64,000 nucleotides of DNA from Stigmatella erecta (GTDB lineage Bacteria > Myxococcota > Myxococcia > Myxococcales > Myxococcaceae). The stretch covers positions 372,001 to 436,000 of the forward strand of contig NZ_FOIJ01000005.1 of NCBI RefSeq assembly GCF_900111745.1. The letters are read 5' to 3'. A program made the translations under genes and the position numbers. The notes beneath the pieces were generated by a model. The model did not search any database. It saw only the letters and a list, made by a program, of their open reading frames with translations, and was not told the DNA's origin. This document shows, in pieces, positions 27,957 through 37,078 of this stretch. The stretch's first letter is position 1. Each line of letters opens with the position of its first letter.

Positions 27957-30518
27957 TCAGCCCGGGGCCTTGGGCGGCGTGTGGCGGGGCAGGCGCACGC
28001 GGAAGGTGGTGCCCGCCTCCGCCGTGGACTCCATGGCCACGGTGCCGCCATGGGCCCGGGCGATGCTCTCCACGATGTAGAGGCCCAGCCCCACGCTGCG
28101 CCCCTGCTTGTCCCACTGGCTGGTGGCGCGCTGCAGGGGCTGGAACAGCAGGGCCTGCGCCGCCGCCGGGATGGGCGCTCCCCCGTTGTGGACCTCCAGG
28201 GTGACGGCGTCCGGCTCGCCCACGGTCCTCACCGTGACGGGGCTCTGGGCGGGGCTGTACTTGAGCGCGTTGGTCAGCAGGTTCACCACCAGCTGGGTGA
28301 TGCGGTCGGGATCCCACTCGCCCTCGCCGTCGCCCTCCGCGAGGATGTGCACTTCACGCTCGGGGGTGCTGAGCCCCACCTCCTCGGCCACCTGCCGCAC
28401 GAACGCATGCATGTCGAGCCGGCCCGGCTGGATGGGCAGGCCGCGCCCCACGCGCGCCTGGGTGAAGTCCAGCAAGTCCCTCACCATGCGCGAGGCCAGC
28501 TCCGCGCTGTTGCGGATGCGCGTGATGGACTTGAGCATCCGGCCGTCCAGCTCATCCTGGCGCAGCAGCACCTGGGCGCTCATGAGGATGACGCCCAGGG
28601 GGTTGCGCAGGTCGTGGCTGACGATGCCGGCCAGGTACTGCTCGAACTCGCGCGCCTTCTCCGCGTCCCGGCGCGCGGCCATCTCGGCCACGAGCAGGGC
28701 CTGCGTCCGCTGGTGGAGCTTCTCCGCCTCCCGCGTCAGCCGCTCGCGCTCCTTCTCCATTGTCTTGCGCATGCTGATGTCCTCGAAGGACACCACCGCC
28801 CCGATGACCTGCTGGTCCCGCATCAACGGGTTGGCCTGGTAGCGCACGTGCAGGCGCTGGCCGTCCTTGCGGCAGAGGGTCTCGTTGTCCATGCCCACGT
28901 GGTGCCCGGTGGCGAGCGCGATGAGGATGCCGCACGTCTCCGGGGTGCACGGGGTGCCATCGGCCCGGGTGTGGCGCGTCAGGGCATGGATGTCGTGGCC
29001 GAGAATCTCCTCCACGGAGGAGTACCCGAGCAGGCGCAGGCACGCGGGGTTGGCGAAGATGCAGCGGCCATCCGCGTCCATGCCCCAGAGCCCCTCGGCG
29101 GTGGCGTCCAGCAGGCCCCGGAACAGCTCCTCGCGCTCGCGCAGCGCCTCGAGCGAGCGGCGCTGGGCGGTCGTGTCCTGCATGGCGCCCACCATGCGCA
29201 CCGCGTTGCGCACCGCGTCCCGGACGACGAACCCCCGGTCCTTCACGAAGGCATGGGTGCCATCGGCGCGCAGGTACCGGTACTCGGCGTACCAGTTCTG
29301 GCTGTGCGGGGAGCTGATGACGGCCTGGAGGCTGTGGAGGACCCGCTGCTGGTCATCCGGGTGAATGTGCCGCAGGCGCCACGCCGCATCGGAGCCCACG
29401 TCCCGGGCGGCGTAGCCAAAGAGGCTGGAGATGCCCGGGTTCCAGCTCACCGTGTTCGTCACCAGGTTCCAGTCCCAGATGGCATCCTGGGTGGCCCGGA
29501 ACGCCAGCGCGAAGCGCTCCTCGGAGGCGCTCAGGGCCGCGTTGGCCTCCCGCGTCTCCTCGAGCGACTTCTCGGCGAACTCCCGGGCCGTGCGCGCATC
29601 GTCGAGCGCCAGGGTGCGCTCGGTCTCCGCCAGCTTCTTGTCGCTGATGTCCCGGAAGACGAGCACCACGCCCATCAGCGTGCCCTTGGTGTCCCGGATG
29701 GGCGCCGCGCTGTCGTCGATGGGCACCTCGCTGCCGTCCTTGCGGATGAGCAGCGTGTGGTTGGCCAGCCCCACCACGTGCCCCTCGCGCAGCACGCGCT
29801 CCACGGGGTTCTCCACCGGCAGGCGCGTGTACTCGTTGACGATGCGGAAGATGCTGGCGAGTGGACGGCCGCGGACCTCCTCCCAGCTCCAGCCCGTCAC
29901 GGAGACCGCCACGGGGTTGAGGAAGGTGATGCAGCCGGCCGCGTCCGTGGCGATGACGGCATCCCCGATGCTGTGCAGCGTGGTGGAGAACCACTCCTCG
30001 CGCACGCGCAGCGCCTCGGCCTGCTGATGGATGCGCACCAGCGTCCGCACCCGGGCGAGCAGCTCCGCGTCGTCATAGGGCTTGGCCACGTAGTCGTTGG
30101 CCCCCGCCGCCAGCCCCTCGACGAGGTCCGTGCGCGCGCCGCGCACCGTCAGCATGAGGATGGGCAGGGCCGTCTCGCCGTGCAGCTGGCGGACGAAGCG
30201 GCAGACCTCCAGGCCGGAGGTACCCGGCAACTGCCAGTCGAGCAGCAGGGTGTCCGGCGGGGGAGAGGCCTGGGCCAGCGCCTCCAGCATGGAGTCGCCA
30301 TCCGTGAACGTCTCCACGCGGTAGTGCGGCTCCAGCAGGCCGCGCGCATGCGCGGCCTGGGCGGGACTGTCCTCCAGTAACCAGACCCGTCCCTGCTGGG
30401 GGAACTCACTGCTCCCGCCCATCTCCCAGGGATGCCGGCTTCCAAAAACATTGGCTTCGGACCCTTGCCGCACGTGCTGCGAGGTGCGTCCAGGCGGCCC
30501 TTTGCTCTCTTGAGACAT
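27957..30518 (-). CDS. Hybrid sensor histidine kinase, receiver-PAS-PAS-PAS-kinase
   Basis: The 853-aa soluble protein begins with a receiver domain (VWLLEDSPAQAAHARGLL, phospho-acceptor in LLLDWQLPG, KPYDDAELL). Three PAS domains follow (around WFSTTLHSIGDAVIATD; RFALAFRATQDAIWDWN with a PAC motif; LFRGLLDATAEGLWGMD). The last part is HisKA with His in GIVSHDLRNPLG, and a HATPase (NLLTNALKYSP, SVGLGLYIVESI). The receiver at the N-terminus means that another kinase may control it. There are no membrane helices, so signals are cytoplasmic. ATG 30518 is chosen for the AGGAC just upstream; ATG 30542 is an alternative. Confidence 0.92.
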   Translation of the reverse strand: MSQESKGPPGRTSQHVRQGSEANVFGSRHPWEMGGSSEFPQQGRVWLLEDSPAQAAHARGLLEPHYRVETFTDGDSMLEALAQASPPPDTLLLDWQLPGTSGLEVCRFVRQLHGETALPILMLTVRGARTDLVEGLAAGANDYVAKPYDDAELLARVRTLVRIHQQAEALRVREEWFSTTLHSIGDAVIATDAAGCITFLNPVAVSVTGWSWEEVRGRPLASIFRIVNEYTRLPVENPVERVLREGHVVGLANHTLLIRKDGSEVPIDDSAAPIRDTKGTLMGVVLVFRDISDKKLAETERTLALDDARTAREFAEKSLEETREANAALSASEERFALAFRATQDAIWDWNLVTNTVSWNPGISSLFGYAARDVGSDAAWRLRHIHPDDQQRVLHSLQAVISSPHSQNWYAEYRYLRADGTHAFVKDRGFVVRDAVRNAVRMVGAMQDTTAQRRSLEALREREELFRGLLDATAEGLWGMDADGRCIFANPACLRLLGYSSVEEILGHDIHALTRHTRADGTPCTPETCGILIALATGHHVGMDNETLCRKDGQRLHVRYQANPLMRDQQVIGAVVSFEDISMRKTMEKERERLTREAEKLHQRTQALLVAEMAARRDAEKAREFEQYLAGIVSHDLRNPLGVILMSAQVLLRQDELDGRMLKSITRIRNSAELASRMVRDLLDFTQARVGRGLPIQPGRLDMHAFVRQVAEEVGLSTPEREVHILAEGDGEGEWDPDRITQLVVNLLTNALKYSPAQSPVTVRTVGEPDAVTLEVHNGGAPIPAAAQALLFQPLQRATSQWDKQGRSVGLGLYIVESIARAHGGTVAMESTAEAGTTFRVRLPRHTPPKAPG

Positions 30519-30561
30519 CGTCCTGGAGGGTGGGCCCTTCATCCTGCCCGGGCAACCCCTC

Positions 30562-31923
30562 TTAGTCGAACATGGCGCTCAAGGCCTCGCCGAGTGTCTC
30601 CACGCCCACCACCTTGAGCTTCGTCTCCTCCAGGCGCCGGGCGCTGCCCGAGGGGAGCACCACGCGCTGGAAGCCCATCTTCGCCGCCTCGGCCAGCCGG
30701 GGCTCCACCTGCCCCACGGCGCGCACCTCGCCTGCCAGTCCCACCTCGCCCAGCACCAGGGTGTGGGGATCCAACGGCCGGTTCTGGAGGCTGGAGACGA
30801 GCGCCGCGCAGACGGCGAGATCGCACGCGGGCTCGGACAGCTGCATGCCCCCGGCCACGTTGACGAAGAGGTCGCAGCCCACCAGGGGAATGTCCTCCTT
30901 CTTTTCCAGCACCGCGGCCAGCAGCGCCACGCGGTTGCCATCCACGCCGATCGCCGTGCGGCGGGCGGTGCCGTAGCCCGTGGGGGCCACGAGCGCCTGC
31001 ACCTCCACCAGCAGCGGCCGGGTGCCGTTGAGCGTGGAGGTGACGACGCTGCCGGCCTTGCCCGCGGGGCGCTCCGCGAGGAAGAGGGCAGAGGGGTCCG
31101 GCACCTCCACCAGCCCCAGCCCCTTCATCTCGAAGACGCCGATCTCGTTGGTGGAGCCGAAGCGGTTCTTGTGGGCCCGGAGGATGCGGAAGGGGTGGCC
31201 GCGCTCGCCCTCGAAGTAGAGGACGGTGTCCACCATGTGCTCCAGCACGCGGGGGCCCGCGATGGAGCCCTCCTTCGTCACGTGGCCCACGAGGAAGGTG
31301 GGCACCCCGGTCCGCTTGGCGTAGGCCATCAGCCGCCCGGCCACCTCCCGCACCTGGGTGATGCTGCCCGGCGCGCTGCCCAGCTCCGGCAGGTACATCG
31401 TCTGGATGGAGTCCACCACCAGCGCCAGGGGCTTGAGCGCCTCGGCGGCGCTCAGCACCCGGTCCGCGTCCGTCTCCGCGAACAGGTGGATGGCCTGGCC
31501 CTCCACGCGCAGCCGCTCGGCGCGCATCTTCGTCTGCCGCAGGCTCTCCTCGCCGGAGACGTAGAGCACCGGCCCGTGGCGGGCCAGCCGGTCCAGCGCG
31601 GCCAGCAGCAGGGTGGACTTGCCGATGCCCGGGTCTCCGCCCAGGAGCACGAGCGAGCCGCTCACCACGCCGCCGCCCAGCACCCGGTCGAACTCGGCGA
31701 TGCCGGTGCGCCGCCGCGCCTCCACCTCGCCGCTCACGTCCTTGAGGAGCACCGGCTTGGCGGCCCCGCCAGAGGCGCCCCACGCCGGGCGCTTGTCGTC
31801 CGGCTTGGCCTCGGTCTCCTCCATGAGCGAGCTCCACGCGCCACAGTCGGGGCACTTGCCGAGCCACTTCGCCGACTGATACCCGCACGCCTGGCAGGAG
31901 TAGTGTGTCTTTGCCTTCGCCAT
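30562..31923 (-). CDS. radA: DNA repair protein RadA
   Basis: RadA is a RecA-like, DnaB-type branch-migration ATPase that helps process recombination intermediates. The 453-aa protein has the N-terminal four-cysteine zinc finger (YSCQACGYQSAKWLGKCPDC), Walker A GGDPGIGKST, the family-specific KNRFGSTNE motif, and a C-terminal Lon-protease-like domain (DLAVCAALVSSL, GEVGLAGEVRAVGQVEPRL). It lies 43 bp upstream of the hybrid kinase on the same strand. The length and all motifs are normal. Confidence 0.97.
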   Translation of the reverse strand: MAKAKTHYSCQACGYQSAKWLGKCPDCGAWSSLMEETEAKPDDKRPAWGASGGAAKPVLLKDVSGEVEARRRTGIAEFDRVLGGGVVSGSLVLLGGDPGIGKSTLLLAALDRLARHGPVLYVSGEESLRQTKMRAERLRVEGQAIHLFAETDADRVLSAAEALKPLALVVDSIQTMYLPELGSAPGSITQVREVAGRLMAYAKRTGVPTFLVGHVTKEGSIAGPRVLEHMVDTVLYFEGERGHPFRILRAHKNRFGSTNEIGVFEMKGLGLVEVPDPSALFLAERPAGKAGSVVTSTLNGTRPLLVEVQALVAPTGYGTARRTAIGVDGNRVALLAAVLEKKEDIPLVGCDLFVNVAGGMQLSEPACDLAVCAALVSSLQNRPLDPHTLVLGEVGLAGEVRAVGQVEPRLAEAAKMGFQRVVLPSGSARRLEETKLKVVGVETLGEALSAMFD

Positions 31924-32064
31924 GAGGCGGTTCTCTAGCGTGTCCGGCTGACGTTTCCCGCCTTATTTGGCGGCGCGCGCCGGGCGGGGAGCCCCCGGGG
32001 TACCCGGTGCCGCCTGGAGAGCAAGCAGCCAGGCAGCCCCTCCACGGGGGGGGAATGATCGCAA

Positions 32065-32086
32065 GTTGCCCTTTGGTGGGGGCAAC
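32065..32086. repeat. Inverted repeat in the GlsB leader
   Basis: GTTGCCC and GGGCAAC are separated by 8 nt, 67 bp before the small stress-type membrane protein gene and in the gap shared with radA. It could act as an operator or a leader hairpin. There is no other support. Confidence 0.35.
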
Positions 32087-32153
32087 CTCACTTTGCCTCC
32101 ATCAACGAACGGCGCCGCGCAGCCGCGGTGCTCCTCTGATGGGAGATTCACTC

Positions 32154-32423
32154 ATGAGTATTATCGCGTTTCTGGTGATCGGTCTTCTGGCGGGGTTGAT
32201 TGCGCGTGCGCTCATGCCGGGCAATCAGTCCATGGGGCTCCTGGCCACCACGCTGCTCGGTATCGCGGGCTCCTTCGTGGGCGGCTTCATCGGCTCCTTC
32301 TTCAACAGCGATGGCCGCGTGATGGACCTGCACCCCTCGGGGCTCATCTTCTCGGTGATTGGCGCCATGCTGGTGCTGTTGCTGGTGAGCTTCGCGGGCC
32401 GCAGCAGGCGTGTGCGCGTCTGA
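32154..32423 (+). CDS. GlsB/YeaQ/YmgE-type small membrane protein
   Basis: The 89-aa protein has three membrane helices with Gly-rich turns (FLVIGLLAGLIARALMPG, TTLLGIAGSFVGGFIG, SGLIFSVIGAMLVLLLVSF), matching the transglycosylase-associated/GlsB family. Members are often induced by general stress, but the mechanism is unclear. ATG 32154 is chosen because GGGAG lies 8 nt upstream; an in-frame ATG at 32139 lacks a ribosome binding site. A strong terminator follows 31 nt after the stop, so the gene is probably monocistronic. Confidence 0.88.
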   Translation: MSIIAFLVIGLLAGLIARALMPGNQSMGLLATTLLGIAGSFVGGFIGSFFNSDGRVMDLHPSGLIFSVIGAMLVLLLVSFAGRSRRVRV

Positions 32424-32454
32424 CGCGGTGTGACGCCTGACTAAAAAGGGCGTC

Positions 32455-32498
32455 GAGGGCCGGGTTCCCAGGTGTCTGGGCCCGGCCCTCTGGCTTTT
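32455..32498 (+). terminator. Intrinsic terminator after the GlsB-type gene
   Basis: GAGGGCCGGG-TT-CCCAG pairs with CTGGGCCCGGCCCTC (15 bp with a 2-nt bulge), followed by a short T-run in TGGCTTTT. It isolates the small membrane-protein gene from bioB. Confidence 0.75.
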
Positions 32499-32606
32499 CG
32501 GCGCACCGGGAGGGGTTGACACCCGTCAACCTGGTGCCGTCCCGGCGTTGACAACTTCCCGGCGTCCGCGTCAGGTTGGGCCCCTCTTCCGCCTTTCGAG
32601 GAGCCT

Positions 32607-33632
32607 ATGTCCGACGCCGCCGAGTCCTTCCACGGCCACGCCCACTTCGCCGCCCCGCCCGCGGGCCTCTCCGTCCGCCACGACTGGACGCTGGAGGAGG
32701 TGCGCGCCCTCTACACGCTGCCGCTGCTGGAGCTGGTCCACAAGGCGCAGACCGTCCACCGGGCGGTGTTCCAGGACAACAAGGTGCAGCTCTGCTCGCT
32801 GCTGTCCATCAAGACGGGCGGCTGCTCCGAGGACTGCTCGTATTGCCCCCAGGCCGCGCGCTACAAGACGGGCGTCAAGGCCGAGAAGCTGATGGCGGTG
32901 CAAGAGGTGCTGACGGCGGCCGGCAAGGCCCGCGCCGCGGGGGCCACGCGCTTCTGCATGGGCGCCGCCTGGCGCGAGGTGAAGGACGGGCCCCAGTTCG
33001 ACAGCGTCCTGGAGATGGTGAAGGGCGTGAAGGCCCTGGGCATGGAGGCGTGCGCCACGCTGGGCATGCTCACCGAGAGCCAGGCCCAGCGCCTGCGCGC
33101 CGCGGGCCTGTCCGCCTACAACCACAACCTGGACACCTCCGCCGAGCACTACGGGGACATCATCTCCACGCGCACCTACGAGGACCGGCTCAACACCCTG
33201 GAGCGGGTGCGCCAGGCGGGCATCTCCGTGTGCTCGGGGGGCATCATCGGCCTGGGCGAGTCCGTGGAGGACCGCTGCAAGCTGCTGCTCACCCTGGCCA
33301 ACCAGGAGGTGCACCCCGAGTCGGTGCCCATCAACGCGCTCGTCCCGGTGGAGGGCACGCCGCTGGCCGGGCAGAAGCGCGTGGAGACCGTGGACATGGT
33401 GCGCACCATCGCCACCGCGCGCCTGCTCATGCCCCAGGCCATGGTGCGCCTGTCGGCGGGCCGCCAGCAGATGAACGAGGAGGCGCAGCTGCTGTGCATG
33501 CTCGCGGGCGCCAACTCGCTCTTCTTCGGGGAGAAGCTGCTCACCACCGGCAACCCCGAGTACACCCAGGACATGGCCCTGCTGGAGAAGGCGGGCATCC
33601 AGCCCCTGGCCCCCAACGTGTCGCGCGAGTGA
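32607..33632 (+). CDS. bioB: Biotin synthase
   Basis: BioB inserts sulfur into dethiobiotin using two AdoMet-derived radicals, a [4Fe-4S] cluster and an auxiliary [2Fe-2S] cluster. The 341-aa protein has the radical-SAM cluster motif in [12 protein letters not shown], the YNHNLDTS segment, the [11 protein letters not shown] loop and RLSAGRQQM near the end. A GAGGAG precedes ATG 32607. Its stop overlaps the bioF start in GTGA, making a tightly coupled bioB-bioF-bioD order. No bioA or bioC lies in the window. Confidence 0.97.
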   Translation: MSDAAESFHGHAHFAAPPAGLSVRHDWTLEEVRALYTLPLLELVHKAQTVHRAVFQDNKVQLCSLLSIKTGGCSEDCSYCPQAARYKTGVKAEKLMAVQEVLTAAGKARAAGATRFCMGAAWREVKDGPQFDSVLEMVKGVKALGMEACATLGMLTESQAQRLRAAGLSAYNHNLDTSAEHYGDIISTRTYEDRLNTLERVRQAGISVCSGGIIGLGESVEDRCKLLLTLANQEVHPESVPINALVPVEGTPLAGQKRVETVDMVRTIATARLLMPQAMVRLSAGRQQMNEEAQLLCMLAGANSLFFGEKLLTTGNPEYTQDMALLEKAGIQPLAPNVSRE

Positions 33633-34837
33633 GCCGGGCGTCCGAATCCGCGCCCCGGCCCGAAGGGGAGGGGACGGCCACCGCCTGGGCCCGGCAGGAG
33701 CTGGAGTCCCTGTTGGCCCGGGGGCTGCGCCGCTCGCTGGAGCCGCTGGAGTCCCCCCAGGGGCCCCTGGTGCGCGTGGGCGGCGAGGTGCTCATCAACT
33801 TCGCCTCCAACGACTACCTGGGCCTGGCCGCGTCCCCCACGCTGCGCGCCGCCGCCGCCGCCGCCCTGGAGCAGTACGGCGTGGGCACCGGGGCCAGCCG
33901 CCTGGTGGTGGGCGACACCAGGGCCCATCAGCGCCTGGAGGCCCGGCTGGCCGCCTTCGAGCGCGCCGAGGCCGTCCTCCTGTTCAACACCGGCTTCGCC
34001 GCCAACACCGGCATCCTCCCGGCCCTGGTGGGCGCGGGGGACGCCGTCTTCTCCGACGCGCTCAACCACGCCTCGCTCGTGGACGGCTGCCGTCTGTCCC
34101 GCGCCCGCACCGTCGTCTACCCGCACGCGGACGCCGGGGCCCTGGCCCGCGCGCTGAAGGAGACGCCCGCGCGCCGCAAGCTCGTCGTCACCGACACCGT
34201 CTTCTCCATGGACGGAGACCACGCCCCGCTGGCCGAGCTGGTGGCCGTCTGCCGGGAGGAGGGGGCCGCACTCCTGGTGGATGAAGCCCACGCCACGGGT
34301 GTATTGGGGCCCCGGGGGGCTGGGCTCTGCGAGGAGCTGGGCCTGAGCGGGCAGGTGGACCTGCGCATGGGCACGCTGAGCAAGGCCTTCGGGGCCCTGG
34401 GGGCCTATGTGGCCACCTCGCGCCCCGTGGTGGAGCTGCTCCTCAACCGGGCCCGTCCCTTCGTCTTCTCCACCTCGCTGCCGGCGGCCCTCTGCGCCGC
34501 CGCCGAGGCGGCCGTGGACATGGTGGAGGGGGACGTGCCCCTGCGCGAGAAGCTCTGGCGCAACATCCGCCGCTTCTCGGAAGGGCTGCGCGCCCTGGGG
34601 TTTCCCGCCGAGCCGCGCAGCGCCATCTTCCCCGTCCTCCTGGGCGAGCCGGAGCACGCGCTGGCGGCCGCCCGGCACTGCCGGGAGCGGGGCCTCTTGG
34701 TGAAGGCCATCCGCCCGCCCACCGTGCCCGAGGGCACCAGCCGCCTGCGCTTCTGCCTCTCCGCCGCGCACACCGAGGGGCACATCGACGCGGCGCTGGA
34801 CGTTCTGCGCGGCCTGCGAGGAAGCATCCATGGCTAA
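33629..34837 (+). CDS. bioF: 8-amino-7-oxononanoate synthase
   Basis: BioF is a PLP enzyme that condenses pimeloyl thioester with L-alanine, the first ring-forming precursor step of biotin. The 402-aa protein has the alpha-oxoamine synthase features: [10 protein letters not shown] near the N-terminus, [11 protein letters not shown], the [11 protein letters not shown] active-site loop and the PLP lysine in [10 protein letters not shown]. The start is GTG 33629, overlapping the bioB stop by 4 nt. About 20 N-terminal residues ([14 protein letters not shown]) are a low-complexity extension. It overlaps bioD by 8 nt. Confidence 0.95.
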   Translation: MSRASESAPRPEGEGTATAWARQELESLLARGLRRSLEPLESPQGPLVRVGGEVLINFASNDYLGLAASPTLRAAAAAALEQYGVGTGASRLVVGDTRAHQRLEARLAAFERAEAVLLFNTGFAANTGILPALVGAGDAVFSDALNHASLVDGCRLSRARTVVYPHADAGALARALKETPARRKLVVTDTVFSMDGDHAPLAELVAVCREEGAALLVDEAHATGVLGPRGAGLCEELGLSGQVDLRMGTLSKAFGALGAYVATSRPVVELLLNRARPFVFSTSLPAALCAAAEAAVDMVEGDVPLREKLWRNIRRFSEGLRALGFPAEPRSAIFPVLLGEPEHALAAARHCRERGLLVKAIRPPTVPEGTSRLRFCLSAAHTEGHIDAALDVLRGLRGSIHG

Positions 34838-35522
34838 ACCCTTTCAGCTCTTCGTGACGGGGACGGACACCGGCGTGGGGAAGACGCAGGCCTCGTGCGC
34901 GCTGCTGTCGCTGCTGGCCGACGCGGGGCTGGCGCCCCAGGGCTTCAAGCCCTACGAGAGCGGCTGCGCGCGCCTGGCCGAGCCGGCCGACACGCTCGCC
35001 ATGCGCGCGGCGGCCCGGAGCCAGCTGCCCGTGGAGGCGCTCTGTCCGCACCGGTTCCGGGCGCCGCTCGCCCCCGGCATCGCCGCGCACCGCCTGGGCC
35101 GGGAGCCGGACTGGAACACCACCCTGGCGGCCTGGGAGCGCCTGCGCCACGGCGCCGCCATCGTCGAGGGGGCGGGCGGTCTTTTTGTTCCCATCGACTC
35201 CCAACGCGACATCATGGACCTGATCGCCGCGCTGGGGCTGCCCGTGTTGCTCGTGGCCCGGGCGGGCCTGGGCACCCTCAACCATACAGCCCTGTCGCTG
35301 CGGGCCCTGGCCGGGCGCGGCGTGACGGTGAGCGCGGTGCTGCTCAGCCGGAGCACGCCCGCGAAGGACTCCTCCGAGCGTGACAACCGCCAGTGGCTGG
35401 AGGCGCGCCACGGTGTCCGGGTGCTGGGTCCGGTGCCCTACCTGAAGGATCCGCGGCGGCGCCACGCGGCTTTCCGCGAGGCCCTGGGTCCGTTGGTGCC
35501 CCATCGCGCGCGAGGCCGGTAA
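34830..35522 (+). CDS. bioD: Dethiobiotin synthetase
   Basis: BioD closes the ureido ring of dethiobiotin from DAPA, CO2 and ATP. The 230-aa protein has the P-loop [10 protein letters not shown] at the N-terminus, the KPYESGC substrate loop, and [11 protein letters not shown]. The start ATG 34830 lies within the end of bioF, so the genes are translationally coupled. The C-terminus ([19 protein letters not shown]) is normal for the family. Confidence 0.95.
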   Translation: MAKPFQLFVTGTDTGVGKTQASCALLSLLADAGLAPQGFKPYESGCARLAEPADTLAMRAAARSQLPVEALCPHRFRAPLAPGIAAHRLGREPDWNTTLAAWERLRHGAAIVEGAGGLFVPIDSQRDIMDLIAALGLPVLLVARAGLGTLNHTALSLRALAGRGVTVSAVLLSRSTPAKDSSERDNRQWLEARHGVRVLGPVPYLKDPRRRHAAFREALGPLVPHRARGR

Positions 35523-35607
35523 ATCGGCCTCCGGCGCGTTTGGAGTGCTACAGGCCGCGCAAGTTTTCGGGTGACATGGCCGTGAAATGGACGGGTGTTT
35601 TGATCTG

Positions 35608-35626
35608 CGCGAGAACCCTTTTCGCG
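35608..35626. repeat. Inverted repeat directly before a start codon
   Basis: CGCGAGAA and TTTTCGCG (7 of 8 pairs, plus one G-T) flank CCC and end one base before the ATG at 35628. In RNA the hairpin would cover the region where a ribosome binding site should be; no Shine-Dalgarno sequence is visible there. It may be an operator or a translational control element. Confidence 0.4.
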
Positions 35627-35627
35627 A

Positions 35628-35906
35628 ATGGGCGACATCATCGACCTCACGCTCCTGGCCGACGTCAGGCGCTACTTTCAGAAACTCCTCGACGCGCGCG
35701 GGCTTCCTTACTTTCTCCAGAAGGAGAGCACGAAGCTCTTCCAGATCGAGCCTGCCCGGGTCGAGCTGGTCCTCCGGACCGCGCTGCGGTTGAGGGATCC
35801 TGAGTTGCCGAAGCCACCGCAGCAGGCGGTGGACTACTGCCGCCAGGAGATCCGCCGGGAGCTGATCCGCCGCGTCGCCAATGCGATGCTGCAGACGGGA
35901 CTGTGA
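35628..35906 (+). CDS. Conserved-looking hypothetical protein, 92 aa
   Basis: The short protein is mainly helical and charged (LLADVRRYFQKLLDARGLPYF, then RVELVLRTALRLRDPELP and YCRQEIRRELIRRVANAML). It has no signal peptide or membrane helix. It is separated from bioD by 105 bp and overlaps the aminotransferase start by 4 nt in GTGA, so it is coupled to that gene rather than to the biotin genes. I do not recognise the family; a small regulatory or partner protein of the aminotransferase is only a guess. Confidence 0.7.
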   Translation: MGDIIDLTLLADVRRYFQKLLDARGLPYFLQKESTKLFQIEPARVELVLRTALRLRDPELPKPPQQAVDYCRQEIRRELIRRVANAMLQTGL

Positions 35907-37078
35907 GCGGCTTCTCCGCGCGCACCGGCTTCTCCCGGACGTGGAATGCCCTGTCCCAGGCCCTGGCCGGACGCCAGGCCCGGGGGTTGCCCTGGGTGGA
36001 TCTCACCGGGAGCAACCCCACCCGCGTGGGCCTGCCCACGCTGGACCCGGGCCTGCTGGCCACGCCGGGGGCCTTCACCTACGCGCCCGACCCCCTGGGC
36101 CTGCGCTCCGCGCGCGAGGCCGTGGCGGCCCACCTGGCCCTCCGGGGCGCCCCCGTCCACGCCGGGCACGTGCTCTTGTCCGCGAGCACGAGCGAGGCCT
36201 ACGCGTGGCTCTTCAAGCTGCTGTGCGAGCCGGGGGACAACGTGCTCGTCCCGGCCCCCAGCTACCCCCTCTTCGAGCACCTGGCCCGCCTGGAAGGCGT
36301 GGAGGTGAGGCCCTACCGCCTGCCCCGCGCGCACGGCTTTGGCCTGGACGTGGGGGCGGTGGCCGCGGCCCGGGATGCGCGCAGCCGGGCGGTGCTCGTC
36401 GTCAACCCGGGCAACCCCACCGGCCACTACCTGCACGAGGGCGAGCTGGCGGCCCTCTCGGGGCTGTGCGCGGACGCGGGCCTGGCGCTGCTCAGTGACG
36501 AGGTGTTCTCGGACTACGCCTGGGCGCCCGGGCCGGACCGGGTGCCCACGGTGGCGGGGCGGACGCTGCCCATGCTCACCTTCAGCCTTTCGGGGCTCTC
36601 CAAGGTGGCGGGGCTGCCCGGCCTCAAGCTGGGCTGGACGCACGTGGGCGGGCCCGCGGAGGCCCGGGACGAGGCGCTGGCGAGGCTCGAATGGGTGGCG
36701 GACACCTTTCTGTCCGTGAGCACGCCGGTGCAGCAGGCCCTGCCCTCGCTCCTGGCGCACGTGCCCCGCTTCCAGGAGGCGCTGCGCGCGCGCCTGCGGG
36801 AGAACCGGCGGCGCCTGGTGGTGGCCCGGCCCCGGGGGGCGTCCTGGGACGTGGTGCCCGCGCAGGGCGGGTGGAGCGCGGTGCTGCGCATTCCCCTGGA
36901 GCCCGGGGAGGAGGCCACGTGCCTGGCGCTCCTCGAGGCGGGGGTGGGCGTCCAGCCGGGCTACTTCTACGACTTCGCGGGCGGGGCGTTCCTGGTGCTC
37001 TCGCTGCTGCCCCCGCCCGAGGTGTTCGCCTCCGCGCTGGGCCCGCTCGTCTCGGTGCTGGCCGCTCAGTCCTCGTAG
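35903..37078 (+). CDS. PLP-dependent class I/II aminotransferase
   Basis: The 391-aa protein has the fold-type I aminotransferase pattern: LTGSNPTRVGLP at the N-terminus, STSEAYAWLFKLL, VVNPGNPTGHYL, SDEVFSDYAW, and the PLP lysine in SGLSKVAGLPGLKLGW. It is not a class III BioA. The substrate is unknown; broad aromatic or branched amino acids are typical of the family. The start GTG 35903 overlaps the upstream 92-aa gene. The 3' end overlaps the convergent solute-binding lipoprotein gene by 13 nt. Confidence 0.9.
   Translation: MSGFSARTGFSRTWNALSQALAGRQARGLPWVDLTGSNPTRVGLPTLDPGLLATPGAFTYAPDPLGLRSAREAVAAHLALRGAPVHAGHVLLSASTSEAYAWLFKLLCEPGDNVLVPAPSYPLFEHLARLEGVEVRPYRLPRAHGFGLDVGAVAAARDARSRAVLVVNPGNPTGHYLHEGELAALSGLCADAGLALLSDEVFSDYAWAPGPDRVPTVAGRTLPMLTFSLSGLSKVAGLPGLKLGWTHVGGPAEARDEALARLEWVADTFLSVSTPVQQALPSLLAHVPRFQEALRARLRENRRRLVVARPRGASWDVVPAQGGWSAVLRIPLEPGEEATCLALLEAGVGVQPGYFYDFAGGAFLVLSLLPPPEVFASALGPLVSVLAAQSS

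Noticed and set aside
35903-37078. The aminotransferase as BioA completing the biotin operon
   Set aside because: BioA is a class III aminotransferase with different motifs; this protein has class I/II features (NPGNPTG, SGLSK).
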